Below are positions 51,766 through 61,900 of a stretch of DNA of 64,000 nucleotides, piece by piece. Within the stretch, counting starts at the first letter, position 1. Each line of letters starts with the position of its first letter. The DNA is from Emcibacter sp048269205. Its GTDB lineage: Bacteria > Pseudomonadota > Alphaproteobacteria > Sphingomonadales > Emcibacteraceae. The DNA is taken from the NCBI RefSeq assembly GCF_048269205.1, contig NZ_JBLXJC010000001.1:992001-1056000 (forward strand). The letters are read 5' to 3'. The notes under the pieces are model-generated. The model was not told the DNA's origin. It was given only the letters and a program-made list of their open reading frames with translations, and made no database searches. Both the position numbers and the translations under genes were made by a program.

Positions 51766-52896
51766 ATGGGCGCACTTGATAAGGGGTATAAAGCGGAAGA
51801 GCTGATCAGGCTCGCAGCAAACAAGTCGGTATCTGCACGCAGTGAGCTTGTGGAAAATATCGCTGACTTGTTCTTGAGCCCCGGCGGCCGTCTGAATGAG
51901 CACGAACGTGCGCTCATGAATGACATTCTCTCCAAGCTTATTCTCAACGTTGAACAGCATGTACGTCAGGAACTCGCCAGAAGGCTGGCGGAGTCTATGG
52001 ACCTGTCCCACGACCTGGTGGGCATGCTTGCGAACGACAAGATCGAAATTGCCCGGCCCATTCTGGAGAAAAACAAGCTTCTCAAAGACGAGCAACTGAT
52101 CGAAGTCATCCGGAACCGTACAGATGCGCACCGGTTGGCCATTGCGGTGAGGGAATTTGTCAGCTCGGATGTCACCGACGCACTGATTGAGCATGGTAAC
52201 GAGGACGTGGTCGAGGCCCTGATCAACAACGACAATTCCGAAATTTCCGAAGCCTCTCTCGAATATCTCGTTGCGGAGTCGAAAAACCTGGACCGTTTCC
52301 AGGAACCGCTTCTCAACCGTCAGGATCTTCCTGCGACACTGGCCTACAGGATGTACTGGTGGGTATCCGCCGCCCTGCGCCGTCGTGTTATCAGGGAATT
52401 CGAGATTGATGAAACCCTGCTGGATGACGCTATCGAGATGGCAACCAAACATTCCCTGCAGGAGACCGTTGAAGAAGACGGCGTAATGGACAAGGCGCAG
52501 AAGCTGGTGCGCAAACTGGATGAAGAAGGGGAACTGACATCCACTTTCATTTTGCAGGCGATGCGGCAGGAGAAAATAAACCTGGCGGTGGCGGGATTGT
52601 CGAGGATTGCCGGGTTGAATGTAAAAATTATCTGGCGGGCTTTCCGCGAGCGGACAGGCGAAAGCCTGGCCGTGATAGCCAAGTCCATCGGTATGAGCAA
52701 GGAAGAATTTACCTCGTTGTTTTTGTTGGTGATGCAGACCCGTTCCGGTGGCAAGGCCCGGGCGACTAGTCTGCTGAAATCAATTCTGAGCATGTATGGC
52801 GATATAAAAATCTCCAATGCAAAGGCTGCGGTCCGGCACTGGCAACGTGATCTGGGGTATCAGGATGCTTTGACGGATATGAAAGAAGCAATATAA
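51766..52896 (+). CDS. DUF2336 family protein (copy 1)
   Basis: A 376-residue helical protein whose N-terminal half (ARSELVENIADLF, LARRLAESMD, LVGMLANDKIEIARPILEKNKLL) is the DUF2336 domain, restricted mainly to Alphaproteobacteria. Repeated helical pairs suggest a HEAT-like fold. It aligns along its length with the second copy at 56982. It precedes a PAS sensor kinase by about 20 bp on the same strand, hinting at a shared regulatory pathway. No enzymatic motif; function unknown. Confidence 0.88.
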   Translation: MGALDKGYKAEELIRLAANKSVSARSELVENIADLFLSPGGRLNEHERALMNDILSKLILNVEQHVRQELARRLAESMDLSHDLVGMLANDKIEIARPILEKNKLLKDEQLIEVIRNRTDAHRLAIAVREFVSSDVTDALIEHGNEDVVEALINNDNSEISEASLEYLVAESKNLDRFQEPLLNRQDLPATLAYRMYWWVSAALRRRVIREFEIDETLLDDAIEMATKHSLQETVEEDGVMDKAQKLVRKLDEEGELTSTFILQAMRQEKINLAVAGLSRIAGLNVKIIWRAFRERTGESLAVIAKSIGMSKEEFTSLFLLVMQTRSGGKARATSLLKSILSMYGDIKISNAKAAVRHWQRDLGYQDALTDMKEAI

Positions 52897-52917
52897 TCCA
52901 ACCACGGATAACAGTGG

Positions 52918-54609
52918 ATGCACGGGAAACCGGAATATTATGTAAAGGCAAGGGATAACGGCTTGAAGGGGAATACACTAAGTCAGACTATTGTGCCGCT
53001 TGAGACTCTGGACAGGATGCGCCGGGGCAAGCGGGCTGGAATCAAGTCTGTGTCCTCCCGGCTGCCTGCCCAGGTCAGAGCCCTGGTAGACAGAATGAAT
53101 ATCGATGATTCTGTCCCATTGTATGTGGCTTCCGTAGATGGTGATCTTATTTACGTCAATGACGGTTACCGCGAACTTGTCAGCAACTGTTCTGCAAATG
53201 ACGAGGAAACAGGAGAGGCGCATTTGCCTTCCAGCCTGATCGCGATCCTCAACGAGGTGCAACTGACCCGACAGACAATGGTTTCCGAGGAACAGATCCT
53301 GGTGAACAAGGAAGTGCATTACTACAGGTCAAGGCATTTCCCCATTTGTGACGATCAGGGACAGGTCATTGCGGTCGGCGGTACCTATGTGGACTATACG
53401 GATCAGAAAAAACAGGAACGCAACGAACTCTTGATGCAGCAGAGGTTCCGGGATTTCGCCCGGGCAACCTCGGACTGGTACTGGGAAGTGGACAGGGACT
53501 ACAGGATTACCTTTGTGTCCGAACAGCTGACCTCGCTTACCGGTCTTCCGGCCTTTATGATGAAAGGCAAGAGATTTGAACAGGTTGGTATCCTGAAGAA
53601 GGACCTGGACGGGGATGAAATCATCTGTGACGATTTCATGGACAAATACAAACCCTTCCGGGATTACCTGCTGGTCATGCAGGACCAGGATGATGAGCAG
53701 GTCTATATTCATCTCAGCGGTGTACCGCTCTTTGATAGTGAGAACGGAACATTCATGGGGTATCGCGGAGCCGGTATGGATGTGACCGTCAATTACAAGG
53801 CGCGTATGGAAACCGTGGCTGTTCAAAAATCCCTGGAAAATACCCTTGAAGAACTGACCAACAAGAATATCCAGCTTGATATGGCGTCAGCCCAGGCGGA
53901 AGCCTCCCTCAATGCAAAAAGCGAGTTCCTCGCAGCCATGAGCCACGAGCTGCGTACCCCGCTTAACGCCATTATCGGTTTTGCCGAAGCCATGAATATG
54001 GAAGTTTTCGGTGATCTTAATCCGCAATATGTCTCCTATAGCACCGATATCATGAACGCGGGCAAGCATCTTCTGGAACTGATCAATGATGTTCTTGACG
54101 TGGCGGTGCTGGAAAGCGGCAAACTGTCCCTGGACATCATGCCCACTTCGTTGGCCGAGATCATTGAAAAAGCCCTTAACCTGACCATTCTCCGGGCCAA
54201 CAGCAAATATCTGGACACCGGGAATGTAAAAATCAGCCGCGACTATATCGTCAATGTCGACGAACGCCGGGCCACCCAGATTTTTGTGAATCTGCTGAGC
54301 AACGCGGTGAAATTCACCCCAGAGTACGGTGAGATCGGCGTACGGGTCAAGAAAGTGGATCAGGGGCATGTGGCGGTAACTGTCTGGGATACAGGTATCG
54401 GTATTCCAGAAAATCAGCAGGAACTTGTGTTCGAGAAATTCCATCAGGCAACGGATAACATCTATTCCCGCAAGGAAGAGGGGACCGGTCTTGGCCTGCA
54501 CATTTCCCGGCACCTTGCCCAGCAGATGGGTGGTGACATCAAACTCTACAGCGTAGTCAATGAAGGGTCGGAATTTACCGTGGTCCTGCCCATTGCGGAA
54601 AATGACTGA
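52918..54609 (+). CDS. PAS-domain sensor histidine kinase (PleC/DivL-like architecture)
   Basis: A 563-residue soluble kinase with no membrane segment. Two PAS domains (about 65-165 and 185-290; VPLYVASVDGDLIYVNDGY and YWEVDRDYRITFVSEQL) are followed by the phosphoacceptor FLAAMSHELRTPLN (His343) and ATPase domain (NLLSNAVKFTPEYGE, DTGIGIPE, GTGLGLHIS). The sequence after the histidine, IIGFAEAMNMEVFG, is typical of alphaproteobacterial cell-cycle or development kinases. It is about 20 bp after a DUF2336 gene and converges on an HPt-like gene. No receiver is encoded here. Confidence 0.93.
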   Translation: MHGKPEYYVKARDNGLKGNTLSQTIVPLETLDRMRRGKRAGIKSVSSRLPAQVRALVDRMNIDDSVPLYVASVDGDLIYVNDGYRELVSNCSANDEETGEAHLPSSLIAILNEVQLTRQTMVSEEQILVNKEVHYYRSRHFPICDDQGQVIAVGGTYVDYTDQKKQERNELLMQQRFRDFARATSDWYWEVDRDYRITFVSEQLTSLTGLPAFMMKGKRFEQVGILKKDLDGDEIICDDFMDKYKPFRDYLLVMQDQDDEQVYIHLSGVPLFDSENGTFMGYRGAGMDVTVNYKARMETVAVQKSLENTLEELTNKNIQLDMASAQAEASLNAKSEFLAAMSHELRTPLNAIIGFAEAMNMEVFGDLNPQYVSYSTDIMNAGKHLLELINDVLDVAVLESGKLSLDIMPTSLAEIIEKALNLTILRANSKYLDTGNVKISRDYIVNVDERRATQIFVNLLSNAVKFTPEYGEIGVRVKKVDQGHVAVTVWDTGIGIPENQQELVFEKFHQATDNIYSRKEEGTGLGLHISRHLAQQMGGDIKLYSVVNEGSEFTVVLPIAEND

Positions 54610-54624
54610 TCTTTCCGGGATCCG

Positions 54625-55110
54625 CTAGGCCGCCGTTTTTTCAATTATTTTTTGCAGTCCGGCCAGAAGCTCCCGATTAATGGGGGAGCTTTCGCTCGTA
54701 TTGCCGGTGGACAGGACAAACTGAATCGCATTCACATGGGCGTTGAGGCCGGGGACAAAATCCTCATGATCCTGACGGCACTTGTCCATCATGTCGCAAA
54801 GGGAGGCGCAGATTTTTCCGACAAGATCATAGCCGACTGATCCGGCAAGGCCTTTGGTTTCAAAAGCGGCATCATACAACCCGGTTTCATCCGGGGCTTC
54901 AACGGGACAGTTTTCCACGTATTCCTGAAGGGATTTATCCAGTCTTTTCAGGTCCGCAACCAAATTCCCGGCAATGTTTTTTTTGACACCATCCACCGAG
55001 CGGTTGGCCCGTTCGATGACCTCCCAGTCTATGCCGGTTATTTTTCCCCCCATTTTTTGCAAGAGAATATTGGGTGGTGTGATGATTTTTTCCTTCCCCG
55101 TCAGTGTCAC
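54625..55110 (-). CDS. HPt-like protein lacking the phosphoacceptor histidine
   Basis: A 161-residue protein from a GTG at 55110 (GGAAGGA upstream). The segment AAFETKGLAGSVGYDLVGKICASLCDMM matches the histidine phosphotransfer helix HxxKGxxxxxGYxLxxxxxxxLC, but Phe stands where the His should be. The remaining helical pattern (AHVNAIQFVL) also fits HPt domains of this class. It lies 17 bp after nadK on the same strand and converges on the sensor kinase. It may bind a receiver without transferring phosphate, or be a decoy; the loss of His is seen, the function is inference. Confidence 0.6.
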   Translation of the reverse strand: MTLTGKEKIITPPNILLQKMGGKITGIDWEVIERANRSVDGVKKNIAGNLVADLKRLDKSLQEYVENCPVEAPDETGLYDAAFETKGLAGSVGYDLVGKICASLCDMMDKCRQDHEDFVPGLNAHVNAIQFVLSTGNTSESSPINRELLAGLQKIIEKTAA

Positions 55111-55127
55111 TTTATTCTTCCTTCCCC

Positions 55128-55901
55128 TCAGTTGATAAACTGTTCGGCGAGAATGCGTTCTTCCAGCGTATGTTCCTTGTCGAACAGCAATGTGATTTCT
55201 ATGGATTTGTCCTGTTCAATGGTCACCTCGGCCACATCGCGGACTTCCTGGATATCGGCGACGGCGCTGACAGGCCGTTTTTCCGGATGAATGATCTGGA
55301 AACGTATTTTGGCCTTCTGGGGCAGCAGGGCGCCACGCCACCTTCTGGGCCGGAAGGCGCTGATAGGGGTGAGGGCCACCACGTCCGAGCCCAGCGGAAT
55401 GATCGGTCCGTGGGCCGACAGATTGTAAGCGGTGCTGCCGGCCGGTGTCGAGACAAGTACGCCGTCACAGACCAACTCATCCAGTCGTTCCTTGTCGTCG
55501 ACGAAAATCCTGATTTTTGCAGTCTGGCGGGTCTCCCGGAGCAGGGACACCTCGTTGATGGCCAGGGCTGTGTGGGTATCGCCTGAAGTGGTCACGGCTG
55601 ACATCCTGAGGGGATGAAAACAATAGGATTCCGCCTGTCTGATCCGTTTCACCAGATTTCCCACATCGAAACTGTTCATCAGAAAGCCGACAGTGCCGCA
55701 ATTCATGCCGAAAATCGGAGTATCGTTGTGCAGAAGGTCATGCATCAGATGCAGCATATAGCCGTCCCCGCCCAGGGCGACTATCACATCTGCTTCCTCT
55801 ATCGGGACAAAATTGTAGAATTCCCCGAGCTTTTTTGCAGACTCCACGGCATGTTCCGTATCGCTGTTGACCAGCGCAAGTTTCAGATTGTTTTCCGCCA
55901 T
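55128..55901 (-). CDS. nadK: NAD kinase
   Basis: A 257-residue ATP-NAD kinase. GGDG is in VALGGDGYML, with FGMNCGTVGFLMN and the substrate loop LAINEVSLLR; the catalytic region DGVLVSTPAGSTAYNLSAHGPI is intact. It makes NADP. It follows moaA by one base and is followed 17 bp later by the HPt-like gene, so the three probably share a transcript. Confidence 0.96.
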   Translation of the reverse strand: MAENNLKLALVNSDTEHAVESAKKLGEFYNFVPIEEADVIVALGGDGYMLHLMHDLLHNDTPIFGMNCGTVGFLMNSFDVGNLVKRIRQAESYCFHPLRMSAVTTSGDTHTALAINEVSLLRETRQTAKIRIFVDDKERLDELVCDGVLVSTPAGSTAYNLSAHGPIIPLGSDVVALTPISAFRPRRWRGALLPQKAKIRFQIIHPEKRPVSAVADIQEVRDVAEVTIEQDKSIEITLLFDKEHTLEERILAEQFIN

Positions 55902-55902
55902 G

Positions 55903-56895
55903 TTACCCCCCGGTCATGCTCATGTGACGTTCCAGTGTGGGCCGGTTATTTTCCGGATCAATAGTAAAATAATGTCTTTCCGGCTTCCTGGTTAGGGCCT
56001 CGAGAATGGCTTTCTCGACAGCCTGCCGGTCACCCTGATGGTTTCGCAACACCTTGCGCAGATCGATATTGTCGTCATGGCCCAGGCACATGTAAAGTTC
56101 ACCGGTGCAGGTTACGCGAAGCCGGTTACAGCTGTCACAAAAGTTGTGACTCATGGGGGTGATCAGGCCGAGCTTGCGTCCTGTTTCCCCTACAGCAAGG
56201 TATCTGGCCGGTCCGCCCGTCCTGTATTCGCTTTCCGTCAGTTGCCAATTCGCCGAAAGCTCGTCCCGGACGTCCTGCAGGGAAAGATATTGGTCGTGCC
56301 GGTTCACATCGATTTCGCCAAGCGGCATTGTCTCGATCAGGGTCAGATCCATGCCGTTGCGGACACACCAGCCCAGCATGCTATCAATTTCGTCGTCATT
56401 GAGCCCCTTGAGCGCGACCATGTTTATTTTGATGGACAGGCCCACTTCCTGTGCGGCCTGGATGCCGCGGAGGACTTTATCAATTTGACCCCAGCGGGTG
56501 ATATGGCGGAATTTTGCCTCGTCCAGGGTATCCAGTGAAACATTGATTCTGCGTATCCCGGCCCGGTATAGATCATCGGCATATTTTTCCAGCTGACTGC
56601 CATTGGTCGTCAGTGTCAGCTCGTCCAGAATACCGTCCTGCAAATAGCGGCCAAGGTTGTTCACAAGGGACATGATATTCTTGCGCACAAGCGGTTCACC
56701 GCCGGTGAGCCTGATTTTCTTAACCCCCCTGGCTATAAAGGCGGTGCAGAGGATTTCCAGTTCCTCGAGGCTGAGCACATCGGACTTGGGCAGGAACTGC
56801 ATGTTTTCCGCCATGCAATACTGGCACCTGAAATCGCACCGGTCGGTTACCGACAGGCGCAGATAGGTAATATGCCGTCCAAAAGGATCGATCAT
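55903..56895 (-). CDS. moaA: GTP 3',8-cyclase MoaA
   Basis: About 330 residues from the ATG at 56895; the ORF extends upstream but MIDPFGRHITYLRLS is the usual N-terminus. The radical-SAM motif is TDRCDFRCQYC, the C-terminal cluster ligands are CDSCNRLRVT and the later C, and the protein ends in Gly-Gly, all required for the first step of molybdopterin synthesis. It uses GTP and S-adenosylmethionine. The IorAB-type hydroxylase in this window would need this cofactor. Its stop lies one base from the start of nadK. Confidence 0.96.
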   Translation of the reverse strand: MIDPFGRHITYLRLSVTDRCDFRCQYCMAENMQFLPKSDVLSLEELEILCTAFIARGVKKIRLTGGEPLVRKNIMSLVNNLGRYLQDGILDELTLTTNGSQLEKYADDLYRAGIRRINVSLDTLDEAKFRHITRWGQIDKVLRGIQAAQEVGLSIKINMVALKGLNDDEIDSMLGWCVRNGMDLTLIETMPLGEIDVNRHDQYLSLQDVRDELSANWQLTESEYRTGGPARYLAVGETGRKLGLITPMSHNFCDSCNRLRVTCTGELYMCLGHDDNIDLRKVLRNHQGDRQAVEKAILEALTRKPERHYFTIDPENNRPTLERHMSMTGG

Positions 56896-56981
56896 CCGTA
56901 GTCCATTACGCTGTTTTTTGTATCTATGGATGCATTTATAAACACATAAAACAGATTTATCCATTCAAGAATGGGTGAACT

Positions 56982-58109
56982 TCAGAACAGTGGGGATTTG
57001 CGGGCGTCCTCAACCCAGCTGTGCAGGGTTAGCTGGGCCCGTCGCGGATCCATATTGTTGAACCTGTCATAGGCCCGGTCGATATCTTCCTGATCAAGCC
57101 TGGTATCCATGTTCCGGGCCTCCCGGGTCATGCGATAAATGGTGAGAAATACGCTACGGTCAATGTTAATGGCATGGCAGGCAATGGCCAGCGATTCCGC
57201 ACCGCGGTCGTAAAGAATGGAAGCCATGAAATCCACGGGAATATTAGCCAGTCTGGCAAAACCCAGCTCAAAAAGGGAAACCTGCCCCTGGCCAAGGGAT
57301 TTCATCAGGAATGAGGGACTCAGCTTGCCGGCCTTTTCCAGTTTTTCGATCAGATTTTGCTCGGCACTCAGGCTGCCGGCACGCTGGTTGTCTTCATCCT
57401 GGATGTCGTTCAGGGCATCGCTGAAAATCTCGTTGATGTCCTCTTCGGATATGGAGTGGGTTTGCAGGATGATTTCCTTCAGGGAGTCGGACACCCACTG
57501 ATACATGCGGGCGCAAACCTCGCGCGGCAGGTCCTCCCGCTTGACCAGAGGTGCCTGGATTTCTTCGCGAATGCGTGCCTGTTCCGCAAGCCCGGCCAGT
57601 GTTTCATTGTCGATCTTTGCATCACGGTTGGCGAGCAGGGAGACCACGACCTTGTCATTGCCGGTGGTTACAAGCTCACGGCAAACATCAGCAGACAGAT
57701 GTTTTCGCGCTGTGATGCTGAGCTGGTGCTGGATGGTTTTGTGGCGAATGATTTTGATCAGGTTTTCGTCGTCAAGCAGCTTGCTGAGCATCAGGACAGG
57801 CCGCGCCACCTCGATTTCGTCATTGGCCAGCAGAATGATGAGCTCGACTGATGTATCCGTGCGATTGGCAAGACGTTCTGCAAGCTTTTTGCGAACCTCC
57901 ATTTCCACATGATGGAAAAGGGTGCCCAGAATATCAGACATAAGCGACAACTCTTTACTGGAAAGGTCATGGTGACGTCGTTCCAGCAGGTCGGCAATTG
58001 ACTGAAAAAGTTCTGTTCTCCCGGCAGCGGACTTTTCATGGGCCAGTTGAATCAGGCCCGAAACCTCCCCGTCCAGGTTTCCGTTTATACTTGCCATGTA
58101 TTTACTCAA
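56982..58109 (-). CDS. DUF2336 family protein (copy 2)
   Basis: A 375-residue helical protein. GRTELFQSIADLLERR, LAERLANRTDTS, LIILLANDEIEVARPVLMLSKLL, and KREDLPREVCARMYQWVSDSL align with copy 1 at 51766 in the same order. An ATG at 58097 is an alternative start. It stands alone, with the lone FlgC-like gene upstream and moaA downstream on the same strand. The family's role is unknown; the duplication flanks the PAS kinase, HPt-like, nadK and moaA genes. Confidence 0.88.
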   Translation of the reverse strand: MSKYMASINGNLDGEVSGLIQLAHEKSAAGRTELFQSIADLLERRHHDLSSKELSLMSDILGTLFHHVEMEVRKKLAERLANRTDTSVELIILLANDEIEVARPVLMLSKLLDDENLIKIIRHKTIQHQLSITARKHLSADVCRELVTTGNDKVVVSLLANRDAKIDNETLAGLAEQARIREEIQAPLVKREDLPREVCARMYQWVSDSLKEIILQTHSISEEDINEIFSDALNDIQDEDNQRAGSLSAEQNLIEKLEKAGKLSPSFLMKSLGQGQVSLFELGFARLANIPVDFMASILYDRGAESLAIACHAINIDRSVFLTIYRMTREARNMDTRLDQEDIDRAYDRFNNMDPRRAQLTLHSWVEDARKSPLF

Positions 58110-58351
58110 TACAGTTTATTAATATTTTCCCGGATGCCCGATAATCGTCCCCGGAATTTATAGTTAACATAGGTCACAATAGTAAATAAATCCTTGCATA
58201 AGCAAGAAGTTCCTGAACTTTCGGCATATACAACAATTGGGTGGGTTGAGAATTTATACTGCTTTTTCCTGTTGTCAGGAAAAAACGGATATCTCCGATT
58301 TGCTTCCGGCCAGTAGTGGGGAGGGCGCTTGTAACGTAGGGGAGACTATAG
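58110..58351. other. gap between DUF2336 copy 2 and the FlgC-like gene
   Basis: About 240 bases, AT-rich near 58110-58200. I see no supported gene. An 18-bp stretch here (around 58319-58336) also occurs inside ada near 50899-50916 and seems to be chance. Confidence 0.4.
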
Positions 58352-58774
58352 TTATTTCCCGAACTGGTCCATGAAATCGTCCATGGTCTCATCAAGGGTA
58401 GACAGCACCTTGGCGTTGGCCTTGTAGGCGTTGCTGGCTTTGATCATTTCACCCACTTCAACGAAATCGTTCACATTGGGAATGGCCACATAGCCTTCTT
58501 CGTTGGCCATGGGGTCGTCAGGGGAATAGGCGGTGAGGCTCGCCGGGTTGACCGGGATGTTATAGCTCATCACCCCGCCGTGTTTGTTGCTGCTCTGCCC
58601 ATGTTTAAGGGGTGTGTAGGCCTTGCTGCCAAGTGCAGCTGCGGTTAAATCCGCAGCAAACGTACCTTTTGGAGTAGATGTCGTACGGGAATTGACAATG
58701 TTGCTTGCCGCAACACTGAGTTTCGATGTGGACGCGAGAAGCCCTGACAGGCTTGTATTTATTGCGTTTATCAT
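58352..58774 (-). CDS. flagellar basal-body rod protein FlgC-like
   Basis: About 140 residues from the ATG at 58774 (GAGGG upstream); the longer frame to 58900 has no ribosome site. The N-terminus INAINTSLSGLLASTSKLSVAA is the rod/hook signature, and the C-terminal domain (YVAIPNVNDFVEVGEMIKASNAYKANAKVL) matches FlgC. Length fits FlgC. No other flagellar gene is nearby, which is unusual as flgC normally sits in an operon with flgB and fliE. It may be an orphan paralogue. Confidence 0.75.
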   Translation of the reverse strand: MINAINTSLSGLLASTSKLSVAASNIVNSRTTSTPKGTFAADLTAAALGSKAYTPLKHGQSSNKHGGVMSYNIPVNPASLTAYSPDDPMANEEGYVAIPNVNDFVEVGEMIKASNAYKANAKVLSTLDETMDDFMDQFGK

Positions 58775-58964
58775 CACTGGTGCCCTCGGTAACTCCGCTG
58801 TCCCCTTTAATTTTCCTGGGGGACCGGTGGTTTTGCGTCCCGGCGTTGCCGCCGGTTTGCCTTTGTCCGGAAAAACCGTTTCCTGAACCCAGATTCTCAC
58901 AAGGGATTTAAAAATCTTTTAAAGAATAAGGTTAATTTCAGGAAACCATAGCGGGGTTTTGAAA

Positions 58965-61900
58965 TCATTCGGTGGCGATTTTGGCCAGCGCCCGGGCCAG
59001 ATTGAGACTGCCTTTGAGGCGGCTTTCAATCTTTTCCCATTTACGGACATAAACCAGTCGGTGATCCGGGCGCAGCTTGGCTACGGCGGTCTGGTTGGAA
59101 ATAAAGTCGATAAGACCTGCCGGATTGGCGAATTTGTCGTTCCGGAAGGACAGGATTGCCCCTTTTGGCCCGGTTTCGATTTTTTCGATGCCCGCCTCGC
59201 GACAATAATGTTTGATCAGAATGACCTTGAGCAGGTGTTCAACTTCTTCGGGCAGGGGGCCGAAACGGTCAATCAGTTCCGCACCGAAAGCATCAATGTC
59301 CTGCTTGTCGGTCAAGTCCGCAAGACGCCGGTAAAGGGACATGCGGAGATTCAGGTCCGGGACATATTGTTCAGGGATCAGCACAGCGGCACCCACATTG
59401 ATCTGCGGCGACCAGCTAAGGTCTTCTGCTTCTCCGTTGCCGCCTTTGGCCTGGGCCACGGCTTCTTCCAGCATCTGCTGGTAAAGCTCAAGTCCCACTT
59501 CCTTGATATGGCCGGACTGTTCTTCGCCCAGAAGATTGCCGGCGCCGCGGATATCCATGTCGTGGCTGGCAATGGTGAAACCAGCTCCCAGGGTATCCAG
59601 CGCCTGCAGCACCTGCAGGCGTTTTTCCGCATTGGCGGTCGGGATGCGCCGGGGCGGCAGGGTGAGATAGGCGTAAGCCCTGATCTTGGACCGACCTACC
59701 CGGCCACGCAGCTGATAAAGCTGTGACAGGCCGAACATGTCCGCCCGGTGGATCACCATGGTATTGGCGGTGGGGATGTCGAGCCCGGATTCTACGATAG
59801 TGGTGCTGAGTAGAACATCATATTTGCCTTCGTAAAAGGCATGCATGATATCCTCAATCTCTGCCGGCGGCATCTGGCCGTGAGCAACCACAAATTTGAC
59901 TTCCGGTACATGTTCTTTCAGGAAGTCGGCAATTTCTTTAAGGTCCGCAATGCGCGGGCAGACATAGAAACTCTGGCCGCCCCGGTAATGTTCCCTCAGC
60001 AATGCTTCACGTACCACCAGGCTGTCCATGGGCAGGATAAAGGTACGCACCGCCAACCGGTCTACCGGCGGGGTGGCAATCAGGCTCAGGCCGCGCATGC
60101 CGCTCATGGCCAGCTGCAGGGTGCGGGGGATCGGGGTGGCGGTCAGGGTCAGCACATGCACATCATGGCGCAGTTTCTTGAGACGTTCCTTGTGGGAGAC
60201 GCCGAAATGCTGTTCCTCGTCGATGACAAGCAGGCCTAGGTTGCGGAAATGAATATTTTTGCCGAGCAGGGCGTGGGTGCCGATGACAATCTCGCAGGTA
60301 CCCTTCTGAAGTTCCTCACGGGTGAGTTTCTGGTCTTTGGAGGGAACCAGCCGCGAGAGATGACCGATCCTGACAGGCAGGCCGCGGAAGCGGTCGGTGA
60401 AATTTTTGTAGTGCTGACGGGCCAGCAGGGTTGTGGGCGCCACAATGGCCACCTGAAACCCGTTCATGGCGGCAAGAAAGGCGGCGCGGAGGGCCACTTC
60501 CGTCTTGCCGAAACCCACATCGCCACAGACCAGCCGGTCCATCGGGCGGCCGGAGCCAAGGTCATCGATCACGTCCTGGATGGCCCGTAACTGGTCATCG
60601 GTCTCGTTATAGGGGAAGCGGGCGCAAAATTCCTCGTACAACCCCTCCGGCGGGGTAATTACTGACCCCTTGCGCAGTTCGCGTTCGGCCGCCAGCTTGA
60701 TCAGTTCGTCGGCCATTTCCAGAAGCTTTTTCTTGAGCCGGGCCTTCTTGCCCTGCCAGGCGGTGCCGCCGAGCTTGTCGAGCTGGGCATCGGAGCCTTC
60801 CGAGGAATAGCGGCTCAGGACCTCGATATTTTCCACCGGCACATATAGCTTGTCACCACCTTGGTAAGTCAGCATGACGCAATCATGGGCCGCACCACCC
60901 ACGTCCAGCGTCTTGAGGCCTTCGTAGCGGCCGACGCCGTGATCCATGTGAATAACCAGATCCCCCGGGGTCAATGCCGAGGCCTCGGTGAGGAAGTTTT
61001 CCGCCTTGCGGGACCGGCGCGCCTTGCGGATCAGCCGGTCGCCCAATATGTCCTGCTCGGCCACAATGGCCAGGCTGTCCGTCTCGAAGCCGTGTTCCAG
61101 CGGCAGTATAATCAGCCCCAGGGCGTCCTCGGGCAGCTTTTCCACCTCCGCCCAGTCATCCAGAAGCCGGTGACATCCCATGCCATGGTCTTTGAGTACC
61201 CCGGACAGGCGGTCCCGGGCACCCAGGCTATAGCTGGCGATCAGGACTTTTCTGTTGTCCCTGACCAGAGAGACCACATGTTTGCGGAGCGCATCATAGA
61301 CATTGATGTCCCGGTTGTTGCGTTCCGGTGCGAAGTCCCGGCCGATCTTTCCCTTCAGGTCCATATGGTCCACGTCCGGCGGCGAGGCATAGGGGGAAAA
61401 GCGATGGATACAGCGCTCCTCGCTCAAGGTTTGCCACTCTTCCTCATCCAGATAGAGCAGAGCCGGGGGCAGGGGTTTATACACGCTTGCCGTCTGACTG
61501 CCTGCCGGACGGCTTTTCCAGTCATTCTGCCGCGCCTGATAATAGTCCTCGATCGCCTTGTTGCGATCGTCCAGGGCTTCCCCGCCCAGATGATCCAGAG
61601 TGACGGGACAGTCGGGCAGATAGTCAAACAGCGTTTCCAGTTTTTCATGGAAAAGGGGCAGCCAATGCTCCATGCCCTGGTGCTTGCGGCCTTCGGTAAC
61701 CGCCTCATAAAGCGGATCGTCATCCAGCACGGTGCCGAATTCAGCGACGTAGCGGGCGCGGAAATGACGGATTGAGGTTTCATCAAGGAAGACCTCACTC
61801 ATGGGAACAAGGGCTACCTTGTCCACCTTGTCGCCGGAGCGCTGGCTCAGTGCGTCAAATTCCCGGATCACGTCGACCTCATCTCCAAAGAGATCGATAC

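Noticed and set aside
58319..58336. 18-bp stretch shared with the ada coding region (about 50899-50916)
   Set aside because: No longer similarity around it on either side and no coding sense in the gap; most likely chance.
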